DNA from: Clostridia bacterium
GTDB taxonomy: Bacteria; Bacillota; Clostridia; Christensenellales; Aristaeellaceae
Length of the DNA stretch: 49,114 nucleotides
Direction: 5' to 3'
Assembly: GCA_017526525.1 (NCBI GenBank)
Contig: JAFXRG010000017.1
Coordinates: 1-49,114, forward strand
The translations under genes and the position numbers were made by a program. Below the pieces are notes generated by a model that ran no database searches, was not told the origin of the DNA, and worked only from the letters and a program-made list of their open reading frames with translations. Numbering within the stretch: position 1 is the first letter of the stretch; each line of letters begins with the position of its first letter. Shown here in pieces: positions 32,967-42,108 of the stretch.

Positions 32967-34343
32967 TCAGCCGATCAGCAGATCGGTATTGGCATACCTG
33001 TATTTTTCCCCGGCGGGCTTCTTCTTCAGGAAGCCCATGCTGATGGTCAGCACCCCCACCCGGCCGAAGTACATGAACAGGATCAGCATCATTTTGGCCA
33101 GGGGCCGCAGCCGCGCCGTAATGCCGGTGGAAAGGCCCACGGTCCCGATGGCGGAAACCGCTTCATACAGGCCGTCCGCAAAGGCTACCGGGGAGGTGGC
33201 ACAGATAAAGGTGCCGCCGAAGAAGCTGAGCCCCACCATTACAATGAAAATGGTAATGGCGTTCAGCACATGGCTGTCCTCGATGGTCCGGTGGAAGACG
33301 CTGACCGTGTAGCGGCCCCGCAGCCGGTTCCACAGGAACATCAGCAGCACCACCAGCGTGACGGTTTTCAGGCCGCCGGCGGTGGAACCGGAGGATCCGC
33401 CGATGAGCATCATGAAAATGGAAACTCCCTTGCTGGCAGGGGTCAGCATGGCCTGGTCCAGCCCGGCAAAGCCTGCGGTGCGCAGCGTAACGGACTGGAA
33501 GAGGGCCGCCAGCAGCTTTTCAAAGAAGGAAAGCTTGCCGAGGGTATGGGGATTGTTCCATTCCAGCACGCAGGTGAGGATCATTCCGGAGAGCAGCAGC
33601 ACCCCGGTGGTGATCATAACCAGCTTGGTGTAAACATTCCAGCGGGAAGGCTTGCGCTCCCGCAGCACCTCATCCCACACCAGGAAGCCCAGGCCGCCCA
33701 GGATCACCAGGGCGCACAGGGTCAGGCAGATGACGGGATCCGTGTGATACAGCGCGAGGCTGGAGCCCGGGGCCCGGAAGCCCAGCAGGTCAAAGCCGGC
33801 GTTGCAGAAGGCGGATACGGAGTGAAAGATCCCCAGCTTCAGCGCCAGCAGGAAGGGATAGTCAAAAGCGAAGCGGGCCGTCAGGATGACCGCTCCGATG
33901 CCTTCCACCGCGAAGGCGCGTATCATCAGGCGTTTCTGATGCTCCGTCACATCGCTCATGTCGCTGCCGGCCCCGATGGCTTCCGCGATCACCAGCCGGG
34001 AGCGCATGCCGATCTTTCGCCGCAGGGTGAAATAGGCCAGGGAAGCCGCGGACATGAACCCCAGGCCGCCGATCTGAATCATCAGCAGGATGACCAGCTG
34101 GCCGAAATCCGTCCACATGGAATAGGTATCCCCCATAACCAGGCCGGTCACGCAGGTGGCGGAGGTGGCGGTGAACAGGGAGGTCAGGAAGCCCGTGGGT
34201 TTCCCGGAACGGGAAGCCGCCGGCAGGCAGAGCAGCATCGTTCCGGCCGCAATAATGCAAAGGAACGTAACCGCCATGATCCGGCTGATACTGATTCCTT
34301 TCCGGTGTTTGCTCTCCCTTCGGTGGTGCCGATGCTTCCACAT
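32967..34343 (-). CDS. ktrB: Potassium transporter channel subunit (KtrB/TrkH)
   Basis: 458 residues. The start at 34343 (MWKHRHHRRES) has GAAGGGG behind it; the in-frame extension to 34409 includes the promoter. Four pore repeats with selectivity-filter glycines are visible: SATCVTGL, SVSAFCNAGFDL, SVTLRTAGFAG and SAIGTVGLSTG. The N-terminus is short and basic as in KtrB. Together with KtrA it imports potassium, coupled to sodium in characterised systems, and is used in osmotic adaptation. Promoter at 34367-34396; divergent from the glycosyltransferase gene. Confidence 0.95.
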   Translation of the reverse strand: MWKHRHHRRESKHRKGISISRIMAVTFLCIIAAGTMLLCLPAASRSGKPTGFLTSLFTATSATCVTGLVMGDTYSMWTDFGQLVILLMIQIGGLGFMSAASLAYFTLRRKIGMRSRLVIAEAIGAGSDMSDVTEHQKRLMIRAFAVEGIGAVILTARFAFDYPFLLALKLGIFHSVSAFCNAGFDLLGFRAPGSSLALYHTDPVICLTLCALVILGGLGFLVWDEVLRERKPSRWNVYTKLVMITTGVLLLSGMILTCVLEWNNPHTLGKLSFFEKLLAALFQSVTLRTAGFAGLDQAMLTPASKGVSIFMMLIGGSSGSTAGGLKTVTLVVLLMFLWNRLRGRYTVSVFHRTIEDSHVLNAITIFIVMVGLSFFGGTFICATSPVAFADGLYEAVSAIGTVGLSTGITARLRPLAKMMLILFMYFGRVGVLTISMGFLKKKPAGEKYRYANTDLLIG

Positions 34344-34366
34344 GTTTTCCCCTTCTTTCGGGAAGC

Positions 34367-34396
34367 AGTATACACCCGGACCCGCGGTGAAATCAA
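34367..34396 (-). promoter_or_regulatory. Promoter of the ktrB-ktrA operon
   Basis: Minus strand: TTGATT (34391-34396), 18-base spacer, TATACT (34367-34372), 23 bp before the ktrB start codon, so the 5' leader is very short. Confidence 0.7.
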
Positions 34397-34417
34397 GACG
34401 CGGAGCCATTCGGAAAC

Positions 34418-34446
34418 TTGAAAGGAATAGGGGGAGCGGCTATAAT
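34418..34446 (+). promoter_or_regulatory. Promoter of the GT2 gene
   Basis: TTGAAA (34418-34423), 17-base spacer, TATAAT (34441-34446), about 45 bp before the start at 34492. Confidence 0.8.
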
Positions 34447-34491
34447 AGGAAAGGAAACGAAATCCGGAAGGACGCGGAAAGGAACGACGGA

Positions 34492-35508
34492 ATGGAAGCA
34501 AGGCCTGTACTGTGGATTGTGGTTCCGTGCTACAACGAGGAAAAAGTGCTGCCGCTGACGGCGCCCATGTTCCTCAAAAAGCTTTCACAGCTGGCGGAGG
34601 ACGGAAAAATCAGCCGAAACAGCCGGGTGCTGTTTGTCAACGACGGCTCCGGGGACCGGACCTGGGAAATCATCCGGCAGCTGGCGGAGGAGCATGAGGA
34701 ATGCCTGGGCATCTGCCAGAGCCGGAACAGGGGGCACCAGAACGCCGTGCTGGCCGGCCTGATGGAGGCCAAAGACCGCTGCGACATCACGATTTCCATT
34801 GACTGTGACGGACAGGACGACCTGAACGCCATGGATGAGATGGTGGAAAAATACCTGCAGGGGGCGGAAGTGGTCTATGGCGTACGTTCCCGCCGGGAAA
34901 CGGACACCTGGTTCAAGCGCACCACCGCCCTGGCTTTTTACCGCCTGATGCACGGCATGGGGGCGGAGGTGGTTTACAACCACGCGGATTACCGCCTGAT
35001 TTCCGCAAAGGTGCTGCAGCACCTGGCGGATTTTGAGGAGGTCAACATCTTTCTGCGGGGCATGGTGCCACTGGTGGGGTTCCCTGCGGAGACCGTATAT
35101 TATGAAAGAAACGTCCGGCTGGCCGGGAAGAGCCATTATCCCCTCCGCAAAATGATCGCCCTGGCCTTCAACGGCATTACCAGCCTGTCCGTGAAACCCA
35201 TCACCCTGATTACCACCTTCGGCATCGGCTTCAGCCTGGTGGGCCTGATCCTGATGATCTGGGCCGTAATCCAGGCCATTCTGGGCAATACCGTGGCCGG
35301 CTGGACTTCCACGGTGTGCATTATCTGCCTGCTGGGCGGCATTCAGCTGATCAGCCTGGGAGTCCTGGGCCAGTATATCGGCAAAACCTACCTGGAAACC
35401 AAACACCGGCCCCGCTACATTATTTCCGCCCGGACCTGGGAAAAGGAAACCCGCCGGTGGATCGAAGACGACAGCCCGAGGGAGAGAACAGAGGAAAAAC
35501 AAACCTGA
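34492..35508 (+). CDS. Membrane GT2 glycosyltransferase (polyprenyl-phosphate sugar type)
   Basis: 338 residues; start set by the promoter and GGAAAGGAA site (an in-frame ORF reaches back to 34156 across the promoter). The GT2 domain has VPCYNEEKVLP at the N-terminus, NDGSGD, the metal motif SIDCDGQDD, and NHADYRLIS where family members have DADFRL. Two C-terminal membrane helices follow (ITTFGIGFSLVGLILMIWAV and TVCIICLLGGIQLISLGVLG), then GKTYLETKHRPRYI. This is the GtrB/YkcC-type layout, in which a sugar is moved to undecaprenyl phosphate. The sugar and final polymer cannot be told. Monocistronic. Confidence 0.92.
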   Translation: MEARPVLWIVVPCYNEEKVLPLTAPMFLKKLSQLAEDGKISRNSRVLFVNDGSGDRTWEIIRQLAEEHEECLGICQSRNRGHQNAVLAGLMEAKDRCDITISIDCDGQDDLNAMDEMVEKYLQGAEVVYGVRSRRETDTWFKRTTALAFYRLMHGMGAEVVYNHADYRLISAKVLQHLADFEEVNIFLRGMVPLVGFPAETVYYERNVRLAGKSHYPLRKMIALAFNGITSLSVKPITLITTFGIGFSLVGLILMIWAVIQAILGNTVAGWTSTVCIICLLGGIQLISLGVLGQYIGKTYLETKHRPRYIISARTWEKETRRWIEDDSPRERTEEKQT

Positions 35509-35550
35509 AAAGTACGGACAAATCGAGGGCAAATTACCAATATCCGGAAG

Positions 35551-35592
35551 AAAAACGACCGAATCAGACAGAATCGGTCGTTTTTGTCTTGC
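35551..35592 (+). terminator. Terminator of the GT2 gene
   Basis: 12-bp stem (35551-35562 with 35574-35585), 11-base loop; the stem ends in five A-T pairs that give the T-run. Confidence 0.88.
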
Positions 35593-35617
35593 TTTTTCAG
35601 GGAAAGGACTCTATAAT
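35589..35617 (+). promoter_or_regulatory. Promoter of the Cna-B protein gene
   Basis: TTGCTT (35589-35594), 17-base spacer, TATAAT (35612-35617), giving a leader of roughly 100 bases before 35722. Confidence 0.7.
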
Positions 35618-35721
35618 TAACTTTGTAGAGATATACCCAAACGGGCACACTATTGTTTTCGTATCTTTGTTTCGGAAGAAGTTCCTTCCGAAACCTGAAA
35701 AACCAGAGGGGAGAAGTATAC

Positions 35722-37629
35722 ATGAAACAAAGGCTGCAGCGAATTCTTTCCATCCTTTGCGTCCTGGCGCTGGTCATCGGCTGCCTGGCCGTTTCCGCGC
35801 TGGCGGAAAATGAGGTATCCCGGGTCATTACGGTCAAGTGGGAAGACACAGACAATTATGAAGGCCTTCGTCCCGAATCCGTAACGGTGAACCTGGGCGC
35901 GCAAAGCATTGTGCTGAATCCGGCCAACGGCTGGACCGGCGGCGTCTCCGTTCCGGAAAGCTCCACGGAGGAGTGGACGGTTCCCGCCATTGAAGGATAT
36001 ACAACCATTTTCAACGGCACGAAGTCGGAGGTAACCAGTTATACCTTCTCCCATCGCGTACTGACCACCCGCCTGACCACCAGCGTAGTGTGGGAGGATG
36101 CGGAGAACGCTTCCGGAATCCGTCCCGAATTTGTAAAGCTCTGCCTGCTGGCGGACGGCAATCCTTTCCGGACCCCCATGGCGGTCAGCGCGGCCAACAA
36201 CTGGACCGCTGAGTGGGAAAACCTTCCCGTGAACAAAAAGGGAACCACCACCCCCATCGTTTACAGCCTGGCGCAGGTGGAATCCCTGCAGGGATACTCC
36301 ACGGCAGTGGACGGAAGCAGAGTCATCAACACCCTGCTGACCGGCAAGCTTCAGCTGGAAGCCCATGCCGTTGCCCCGGAAGGCGCGGATGTCAGCGGGC
36401 TGAAGCTGACGGTTTCCGGCCCGGATCCCCGGATGCCCATGACCCTGACGCTGGGCGATCTCACCAACAGCAAGTACGACTTCGGTGATGTGATTCCCGG
36501 CGCCTACGTGGTGCAGGAATCTAACGGCAGTACCCTGCTGGAGGGTTATGTGAACGATCCCCTGAACAGCCGCGTCGGGGACGCCGTGCTGGTCAAGGCC
36601 GGAGAGGGCGCGCAGCTTTTCTTCGTATACGCCTGGAAAGAGCCGGAAGAGCAGGAACCCAATGAGGATCCCATGGCGGAAACCGGCAAACTGACCTTTG
36701 AAATTATCGGGCCGGATCCCCGTCTTCCCATGACGGTGACCTACGCCCAGTTCACCAACGGAACCTACGAACTGGACAACCTGGTTCCCGGCAACTACGC
36801 GGTGATCGAGCGGAACGCGGAAGGCCTGGTCCGGGCTTATGAACTGAACAGCCTCAGCGTTACCGGGATGACCTTGACGGTTGGCAGGGAAGGCGCTGTC
36901 GCGGTGCTGAAGAACATCTACGAACCGGCTCCCACCCCGACTCCCGACGCGGAAGTCATCGATATTCCGGTGGTCAAGATCTGGAACGACAATGACAACG
37001 CGGACGGCAACCGTCCGGCCTCCATTACCGTGAACCTCTTCGCAGACGCCGTGAAGAGCGAAACCGTTACAATCACCGCGGAAATGGGCTGGCAGTACAC
37101 CTTCGTCAGCAAGCCCCGCTACCGGGAAGACGGTGAGGAAATCGCCTACACCGTTACGGAAGAAGAAGTTCCGTGGTACACCTCTTCCGTGAACGGAACC
37201 TTCATTACCAATACCTACAATCCCGAGACCACAAGCGCTTCCGTCTCAAAGGTCTGGGATGACAACAACAACGCGCAGAAGATCCGGCCCACCACGCTGG
37301 CAGTGACCCTGCTGCCTACCGGCGAAGTTTTCGTCCTGAGCGAAGAAAACGGCTGGTATGTTGAAAAGAAAGACCTGCCCACCCGTATCAACGGGGAGGA
37401 CGTCACCTGGTCCTGGAAGGAACAGGGTGTCGCGGGCTACAACCCCGGCGTTTATAACCAGGATGGAACCGTCACCGTCATCACCAATACCGTGACACAG
37501 CTGGCGAAGCCCGACGACGACCAGAAACAGCCCAAGCGCGGCGGTGATACCTGGGTCGTCTTCGAGGAATATGACACCGCCCTGGGCGGCGAAACCATCA
37601 TCAACCATGTGGGTGACTGCTTCGATTAA
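35722..37629 (+). CDS. Secreted multi-Cna-B-domain protein
   Basis: 635 residues; the ATG at 35722 follows GAGGGGAG. A signal peptide ends near residue 29 (VSALA then ENEV). It contains four Cna-B-type units recognisable by the W-D/E-D-x-x-N opening and an N-T-Y/N-T-V closing strand, near residues 33-110, 111-205, 415-500 and 507-590. Between them are two copies of a different unit with GPDPRMPMT (233) and GPDPRLPMT (331), 98 residues apart. Cna-B domains often form internal isopeptide bonds and act as stalks of surface adhesins. No LPXTG sorting signal or C-terminal membrane helix is present (the end is GETIINHVGDCFD), so anchoring is unexplained. A binding-protein gene follows after 59 bp. 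Confidence 0.88.
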   Translation: MKQRLQRILSILCVLALVIGCLAVSALAENEVSRVITVKWEDTDNYEGLRPESVTVNLGAQSIVLNPANGWTGGVSVPESSTEEWTVPAIEGYTTIFNGTKSEVTSYTFSHRVLTTRLTTSVVWEDAENASGIRPEFVKLCLLADGNPFRTPMAVSAANNWTAEWENLPVNKKGTTTPIVYSLAQVESLQGYSTAVDGSRVINTLLTGKLQLEAHAVAPEGADVSGLKLTVSGPDPRMPMTLTLGDLTNSKYDFGDVIPGAYVVQESNGSTLLEGYVNDPLNSRVGDAVLVKAGEGAQLFFVYAWKEPEEQEPNEDPMAETGKLTFEIIGPDPRLPMTVTYAQFTNGTYELDNLVPGNYAVIERNAEGLVRAYELNSLSVTGMTLTVGREGAVAVLKNIYEPAPTPTPDAEVIDIPVVKIWNDNDNADGNRPASITVNLFADAVKSETVTITAEMGWQYTFVSKPRYREDGEEIAYTVTEEEVPWYTSSVNGTFITNTYNPETTSASVSKVWDDNNNAQKIRPTTLAVTLLPTGEVFVLSEENGWYVEKKDLPTRINGEDVTWSWKEQGVAGYNPGVYNQDGTVTVITNTVTQLAKPDDDQKQPKRGGDTWVVFEEYDTALGGETIINHVGDCFD

Positions 37630-37688
37630 TCAAAAAAAGGGAAAATAGAAGAGAAAAGAAGAAAAAAGAAGGAAAGGGTCTGATCAGA

Positions 37689-40028
37689 GTGAGCAAGCTG
37701 CAAAGAATCCTATGCATGGTGCTGTCCGCTGTCCTGCTGCTGGCCTGGATGCCTGCATCGCTGGCGGAGGAAAACGCAGAAGAAGAAATCCAGTTCCCGG
37801 ATGAGCTGATTGTCGGCCATCCGACCATCACCAAGGGCGACTTCTTCACGGAGCTGTTCGGCAACAACACCGCGGACATCGACGTCCGTGCCCTGATTCA
37901 CGGATACAACCTGGTGAACTGGGACCAGAACCAGGGAACCTACGTGTTCGATCCCAGCGTCGTGACCGATGTCACCGAGACTGTGGACGAATTCGGAGAT
38001 CACCGGTATTCCCTGGTGCTGGCGGATGATCTTCTCTATTCTGACGGCAGCCCCATCACCGCCTGGGATTATGCGTTCTCCCTGCTGCTGATGATGTCCC
38101 CCGAAATCGAAGAGATCGGCGGTAAAATCTACCGCGCTGAGCACATCCTGGGCTATGACGACTACATCGCCAATCGCCGGGCTGTCCTGGCCGGCCAGGA
38201 GCCCACCACCGTGGATTACCTCTCCGGTGTGCATGTCATCGGCGATTACCAGCTGGAGTTCATTCTGGATCATAACTTCCTGCCTTACTTCTTCGAAACC
38301 GGTCTGCTGCTGACCGTGCCGTATCCAATCAAGGTGATCGCCCCCGGCTGCAAGGTTACCCACGGCTATGTGGATGCCCAGGGAAACACCATCGGCATCA
38401 AGATCGTCAACGAGGACCAGAACAACCTGACCCCCATCTTTACCGCGGAGCTGCTGAAGCAGACGATCCTGGATTCCCAGACCGGCTACAACACGTTCCC
38501 GTCCGTCTGCTCCGGCCCCTACGTCATCAAGTCCTGGGACGGCGTTACCGGACACTTTGAAATCAATGAGTATTTCAAGGGCGCCTGGGTGGAAAACAAC
38601 CTGCCCGGCGGAGAAGTCAGCGCGGCGATCCAGCGGGCCATGGACCGCGGCTTCGTGGAAACCGTGGAAGCCAATGACGGCACGCAGATCCTCCTGGTGA
38701 AGCCCAGCATTGAAAAGATTGCCTTCACCGTGGCGGACAACGATACCATGATTACCGACCTGGCCAACGGCGACCTGCACCTGGTGAACAAGGTGACCTA
38801 CGGTAAGACCATCGTGGAAGGCACTGCCTACATCAACGATGCGGAAAAGGAAGGCGTGGGGCTGCAGTATCAGAACTATCCCCGCATCGGGCTTTCCTTC
38901 CTGACCTTCACCTATGACTGGCCCACCGTCCATGAAATGGAAGTCCGCCAGGCCATTGCCTGGTGTATGGACCGGGATTTCATGACCAACAAGTACTGCG
39001 GATACGAAAACAGCTCCTACGGTATGCGTATGGACGGCTACTTCGGAATCGAGCAGTGGGAATACAAGCTGGTCACCGGCCGGATGTCCTTCCCCGTCAA
39101 CTTCCTGCCCACCCGGGACGCCCTGGGAACGCCCATCAAGTACGAGGGTCCGGAAAAGGAAAAGATGGACAAGCTCCTGAAGCTGAAGAACCGCTACTTC
39201 ATGGATGACGACCAGGAAGGCTATGAACGGGCCATCGCCGCCTGGGAAGGCCTGGTGGAAGAGTGGAAAGACAAGCTGACCGTCTATACCGTGGACCTGG
39301 ACAAGGCCAACGCCCTGCTGGACGGCGCCAAGTGGAACCTGAACCGCAACGGCGAACCCTACCAGGCCGGCGTGGATGATGTCCGCTGCAAGATGGTGGA
39401 CGATCACCTGGTCGCCCTGGATCTGAAGATGCTCTATCCCGCCGGAAACCACATGGCGGAAATCATGCGGGACGAAGGCAAGGATGAATTCGTAAACGAG
39501 GAAAAAGGCTGGACCAAGAACTTCGTGGACAACCTGGCCAAGGTCGGCATCAAGCTGGAACTGGTGCCCGCTCCCATGGAAGAGCTGCTCCGGGCCTACT
39601 ACCGCGAAACGGACCGTACTACCGACATGATCTACCTGGCCACCAACTTCCACGTCATCGTGGACCCGTCCATCACCTACAGCACGGATGACAGCGTGGG
39701 CCACAAGGTCTGGAACAACACCTACTCCGACGACGAACAGCTGTACTGGGACGCTGTGGACATGCGGAAGACCGAGCCCGGCGACTATTACGAGTATGTT
39801 GCGAAGTGGATGTCCTTCCAGAAGCGCTACAATGAAGTGCTTCCCACCATCCCGATTTACTCCAACATCTACTACGACTTCTTCACCGAGTACCTGCAGA
39901 ACTACGAGATTACCTCTTCTGTAACCTGGTCCCAGGCGATCCTGCTGGCATACTTCGGCCTGCCGGAAGCTGAACCGGAAGTGGAAGAAGAACCCCTCGC
40001 AGAAGGTGAAGTTGCCTTCGACGATTAA
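37689..40028 (+). CDS. Long family-5 (oligopeptide-type) solute-binding protein
   Basis: 779 residues from the GTG at 37689, nine bases after GGAAAGGG. This start gives a complete signal peptide (hydrophobic core MVLSAVLLLAWMPASLA, cut before EENAEE), but no lipobox cysteine. The body follows the SBP_bac_5 pattern (YSLVLADDLLYSDGSPITAWDYAFSL in pieces, FPSVCSGPYVIKSWDG, EMEVRQAIAWCMDRDFM). Typical members have 500-600 residues; the excess includes a charged insert around 470-530. No permease or ATPase gene is near, so it is either a remote component of a peptide importer or a binding protein with another job. It sits between two secreted-protein genes. Ends in a strong terminator. Confidence 0.87.
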   Translation: MSKLQRILCMVLSAVLLLAWMPASLAEENAEEEIQFPDELIVGHPTITKGDFFTELFGNNTADIDVRALIHGYNLVNWDQNQGTYVFDPSVVTDVTETVDEFGDHRYSLVLADDLLYSDGSPITAWDYAFSLLLMMSPEIEEIGGKIYRAEHILGYDDYIANRRAVLAGQEPTTVDYLSGVHVIGDYQLEFILDHNFLPYFFETGLLLTVPYPIKVIAPGCKVTHGYVDAQGNTIGIKIVNEDQNNLTPIFTAELLKQTILDSQTGYNTFPSVCSGPYVIKSWDGVTGHFEINEYFKGAWVENNLPGGEVSAAIQRAMDRGFVETVEANDGTQILLVKPSIEKIAFTVADNDTMITDLANGDLHLVNKVTYGKTIVEGTAYINDAEKEGVGLQYQNYPRIGLSFLTFTYDWPTVHEMEVRQAIAWCMDRDFMTNKYCGYENSSYGMRMDGYFGIEQWEYKLVTGRMSFPVNFLPTRDALGTPIKYEGPEKEKMDKLLKLKNRYFMDDDQEGYERAIAAWEGLVEEWKDKLTVYTVDLDKANALLDGAKWNLNRNGEPYQAGVDDVRCKMVDDHLVALDLKMLYPAGNHMAEIMRDEGKDEFVNEEKGWTKNFVDNLAKVGIKLELVPAPMEELLRAYYRETDRTTDMIYLATNFHVIVDPSITYSTDDSVGHKVWNNTYSDDEQLYWDAVDMRKTEPGDYYEYVAKWMSFQKRYNEVLPTIPIYSNIYYDFFTEYLQNYEITSSVTWSQAILLAYFGLPEAEPEVEEEPLAEGEVAFDD

Positions 40029-40046
40029 TCCACAAACCAAATCCAG

Positions 40047-40076
40047 CCGGGTACCGCAATGGTACCCGGTATTTTT
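40047..40076 (+). terminator. Terminator of the binding-protein gene
   Basis: 9-bp stem (CCGGGTACC at 40047-40055, GGTACCCGG at 40061-40069), GCAAT loop, then TATTTTT. The next gene starts 15 bases later. Confidence 0.9.
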
Positions 40077-40090
40077 GTGAGGAAACCGCA

Positions 40091-40933
40091 ATGAACGAGA
40101 TTTACTGCTCCACCGGTGCCCTGATTGGCCGTCCGAACGGAAGAAACTACCGTCTCCTGGAGGAGTTTTGTCCGAAACTACGCTATGACGGCTTTGAATT
40201 CATGTTTTACCCGGACTGGTATGCGGATCCGGAGGCGGTTGCAGCCTTTCTGAAGACCCTGGAACAGACGCAATCGGTTCGTTTTCCGGTCATGCACTGT
40301 GAAAAATCCCTGTCGGAGCACATTACAAAAGGCGGAAAAGAGGAAGAAAGGGAAGCATTCCGCCTGTTTCGCATCAATTGCAGCGTAGCCGGCAAAATCG
40401 GAGCTGAAAAGATGGTCCTTCATCTGTGGAACGGGGTGATTTCCGATTCAAATTTCGAAAACAACCTGAAAAACTTCGGACAATTACAGAAAATCGCCGA
40501 AGAATTCGGCCTGGATCTCCTGGTGGAGAATGTAATCTGCCATCAGGATCCCATGACCCACTGGAAAGAGCTGAAAAAGGAATATCCGGATATCCATTTC
40601 GTCTTTGATACGAAAATGGCAGATTTCCATCGTCAACTGGATCTGCTCTACGCTCCGGAATTTGACTGGCTTCAAAGCGAAAATCACATCCGGCATTATC
40701 ATGTGAATGATTATGGAGGAGAATACCTGGAATGGACCAACCTGAAAGTTCTTCCGGTCGGGGAGGGACATATCAATTTTGAGAAATTTTTTGACTTTCT
40801 GAAAGAGAAAAATTACCAGGGAAATTTCACCCTGGAAGCCACCGGATTTGATCAAACCGGCAAAGTCGACCTGGACGGACTGAACCGACAGGCAGACCGG
40901 GTCCGGCAGATGATCTCAAAACAGAGATGTTAA
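40091..40933 (+). CDS. Sugar phosphate isomerase/epimerase-like TIM-barrel protein
   Basis: 280 residues; ribosome site GAGGAAAC. The fold pattern of xylose-isomerase-like barrels is clear: YDGFEFMFYPDW, FPVMHCEKSLSEHI, IGAEKMVLHLWNG, LLVENVICHQDP, HFVFDTKMADFHRQ, RHYHVNDYGGEY and NFTLEATGFD. Metal ligands of the family (Glu in LLVEN, Asp in FDTKMAD, His in YHVNDY, Glu in TLEATG) are all present. It should isomerise or epimerise a small sugar or inositol-like compound in the cytoplasm; substrate unknown. No transporter or kinase gene accompanies it. Terminator at 41074. Confidence 0.88.
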   Translation: MNEIYCSTGALIGRPNGRNYRLLEEFCPKLRYDGFEFMFYPDWYADPEAVAAFLKTLEQTQSVRFPVMHCEKSLSEHITKGGKEEEREAFRLFRINCSVAGKIGAEKMVLHLWNGVISDSNFENNLKNFGQLQKIAEEFGLDLLVENVICHQDPMTHWKELKKEYPDIHFVFDTKMADFHRQLDLLYAPEFDWLQSENHIRHYHVNDYGGEYLEWTNLKVLPVGEGHINFEKFFDFLKEKNYQGNFTLEATGFDQTGKVDLDGLNRQADRVRQMISKQRC

Positions 40934-41073
40934 TTAACCTCAAACATGCTCCCAAAAGCTCAAAAATGCTCCCAAAAACGAAAGAAAAGACTTTAGTCCA
41001 AAAAAATCACCACAGACCATATTCTCCCCAAAATGGGAAAATAAGGCAGCCAAATTCAGCCGAAAAAACCAGG

Positions 41074-41102
41074 CGCAGGAGAAAAAATCCTGCGATTTTT
41101 TT
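41074..41102 (+). terminator. Terminator downstream of the isomerase-like gene
   Basis: 7-bp stem (CGCAGGA at 41074-41080, TCCTGCG at 41088-41094), 7-base loop, then an A and seven T. Confidence 0.85.
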
Positions 41103-41106
41103 CGTG

Positions 41107-41337
41107 CCATCCTGGCCACCGGCGAAGAATCTGATCCGGAATCTTCAGCATAATGCTATTCCTCCGAATCATCCGGAAAAGGAAGAGAAGACCCAAATGT
41201 TCCACTATATCCAGGATCAATAATCCCCATGGCAGCTTTGCCTTCCCGTTTCATCCTGCATGTCAGCGAAGGATCTGCGACCCTGTTTATTCAGGAACTG
41301 CAAGCCCGGTGTCATCCTGAGCGGCAGCGAAGGATCT
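41107..41337. repeat. Three REP-like intergenic repeat units
   Basis: Units at 41107-41132, 41251-41276 and 41311-41337 share CATCCTG, then 8-10 variable bases, then GCGAAG and ATCT. The core ATCCT/AGGAT arms can form an imperfect hairpin. Similar CATCCTGAGC...GCGAAGGATCT units are familiar from intergenic regions of many gut bacteria. Confidence 0.7.
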
Positions 41338-41930
41338 TATCATCATGCACCATTCCGAATGTATAATTTGAACCTTTTGCAATCCGGTCAGAAAACGGAC
41401 AGAATACACAGTTTGTCAAGAGGGTACACAGAGAAAACAGAAAAACATTTCTTTCACCTCCGGAAACCCAAACCCCATGGAAAACATTGAGGTTTTCAGC
41501 CCTTTTTCATCGCCTGGAAGCCTGTTACGCGTTTCTTAAAAGAATAAGACGAAACGACATAAAATTAGTATGTACAAATTACTAAAAAACGATCACTTGA
41601 CCAAATAGAGGGGTGGAATCGATACCAATAAAGGAAAATCAACAGCAAGAGCTATTTTATGAAAAGAATTGCGAAAATAACCAAATGTAATATTGTACAA
41701 AATGGTGTAAAATGCCACCAAAAACAACCATAAAAATGGGCAATCAGAGCCGAATTATGTGATGAAAAGTGATTTAGAAGTTTTTACAAGTCACAATTCA
41801 GTTACACATTGATTAAACCGAAAACAGGGCGAATTACTGTATACAAATCCGTAAGAACAATGGAAAATCAAGGCTTTGGAGGCCAAACAGGTTGTAATTT
41901 AACAAATTTGGTCAAATTTTCTCAAAACCC

Positions 41931-41959
41931 TTGCATTCCTGATTTTTTTATGCTATCAT
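41931..41959 (+). promoter_or_regulatory. Promoter of the repetitive secreted protein
   Basis: TTGCAT (41931-41936), 17-base spacer, TATCAT (41954-41959). It gives an untranslated leader of about 140 bases before 42109. Confidence 0.65.
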
Positions 41960-42108
41960 TCTCCATGGATTCGTGTACCCATTTTGAGGTATTTTGAAAC
42001 CGACGGAAATCGCGAAATGTAACTTTTATGTAACGGGACTTCCGAAAAGGACAAAACACGAATCCAGAAGAACGAACCAAACAGGACGACTGAAAAGAGG
42101 TAAGGATC

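Larger units (their letters stand above)
40934..42108. other. A+T-rich intergenic region without a credible gene
   Basis: Nearly 1.2 kb with stop codons in all frames; the short ORFs in it lack ribosome sites and recognisable products. It holds the terminator at 41074, three REP-like units (41107-41337), a stretch of very A+T-rich sequence at about 41520-41900 and the promoter at 41931. It marks the border between ordinary metabolic genes and the repetitive surface proteins. Confidence 0.75.

Noticed and set aside
37710-40091. 793-codon open frame on the minus strand opposite the binding protein
   Set aside because: It mirrors the codon pattern of the real plus-strand gene, is rich in His, Gly, Val and Gln, has no ribosome site and no recognisable domain.
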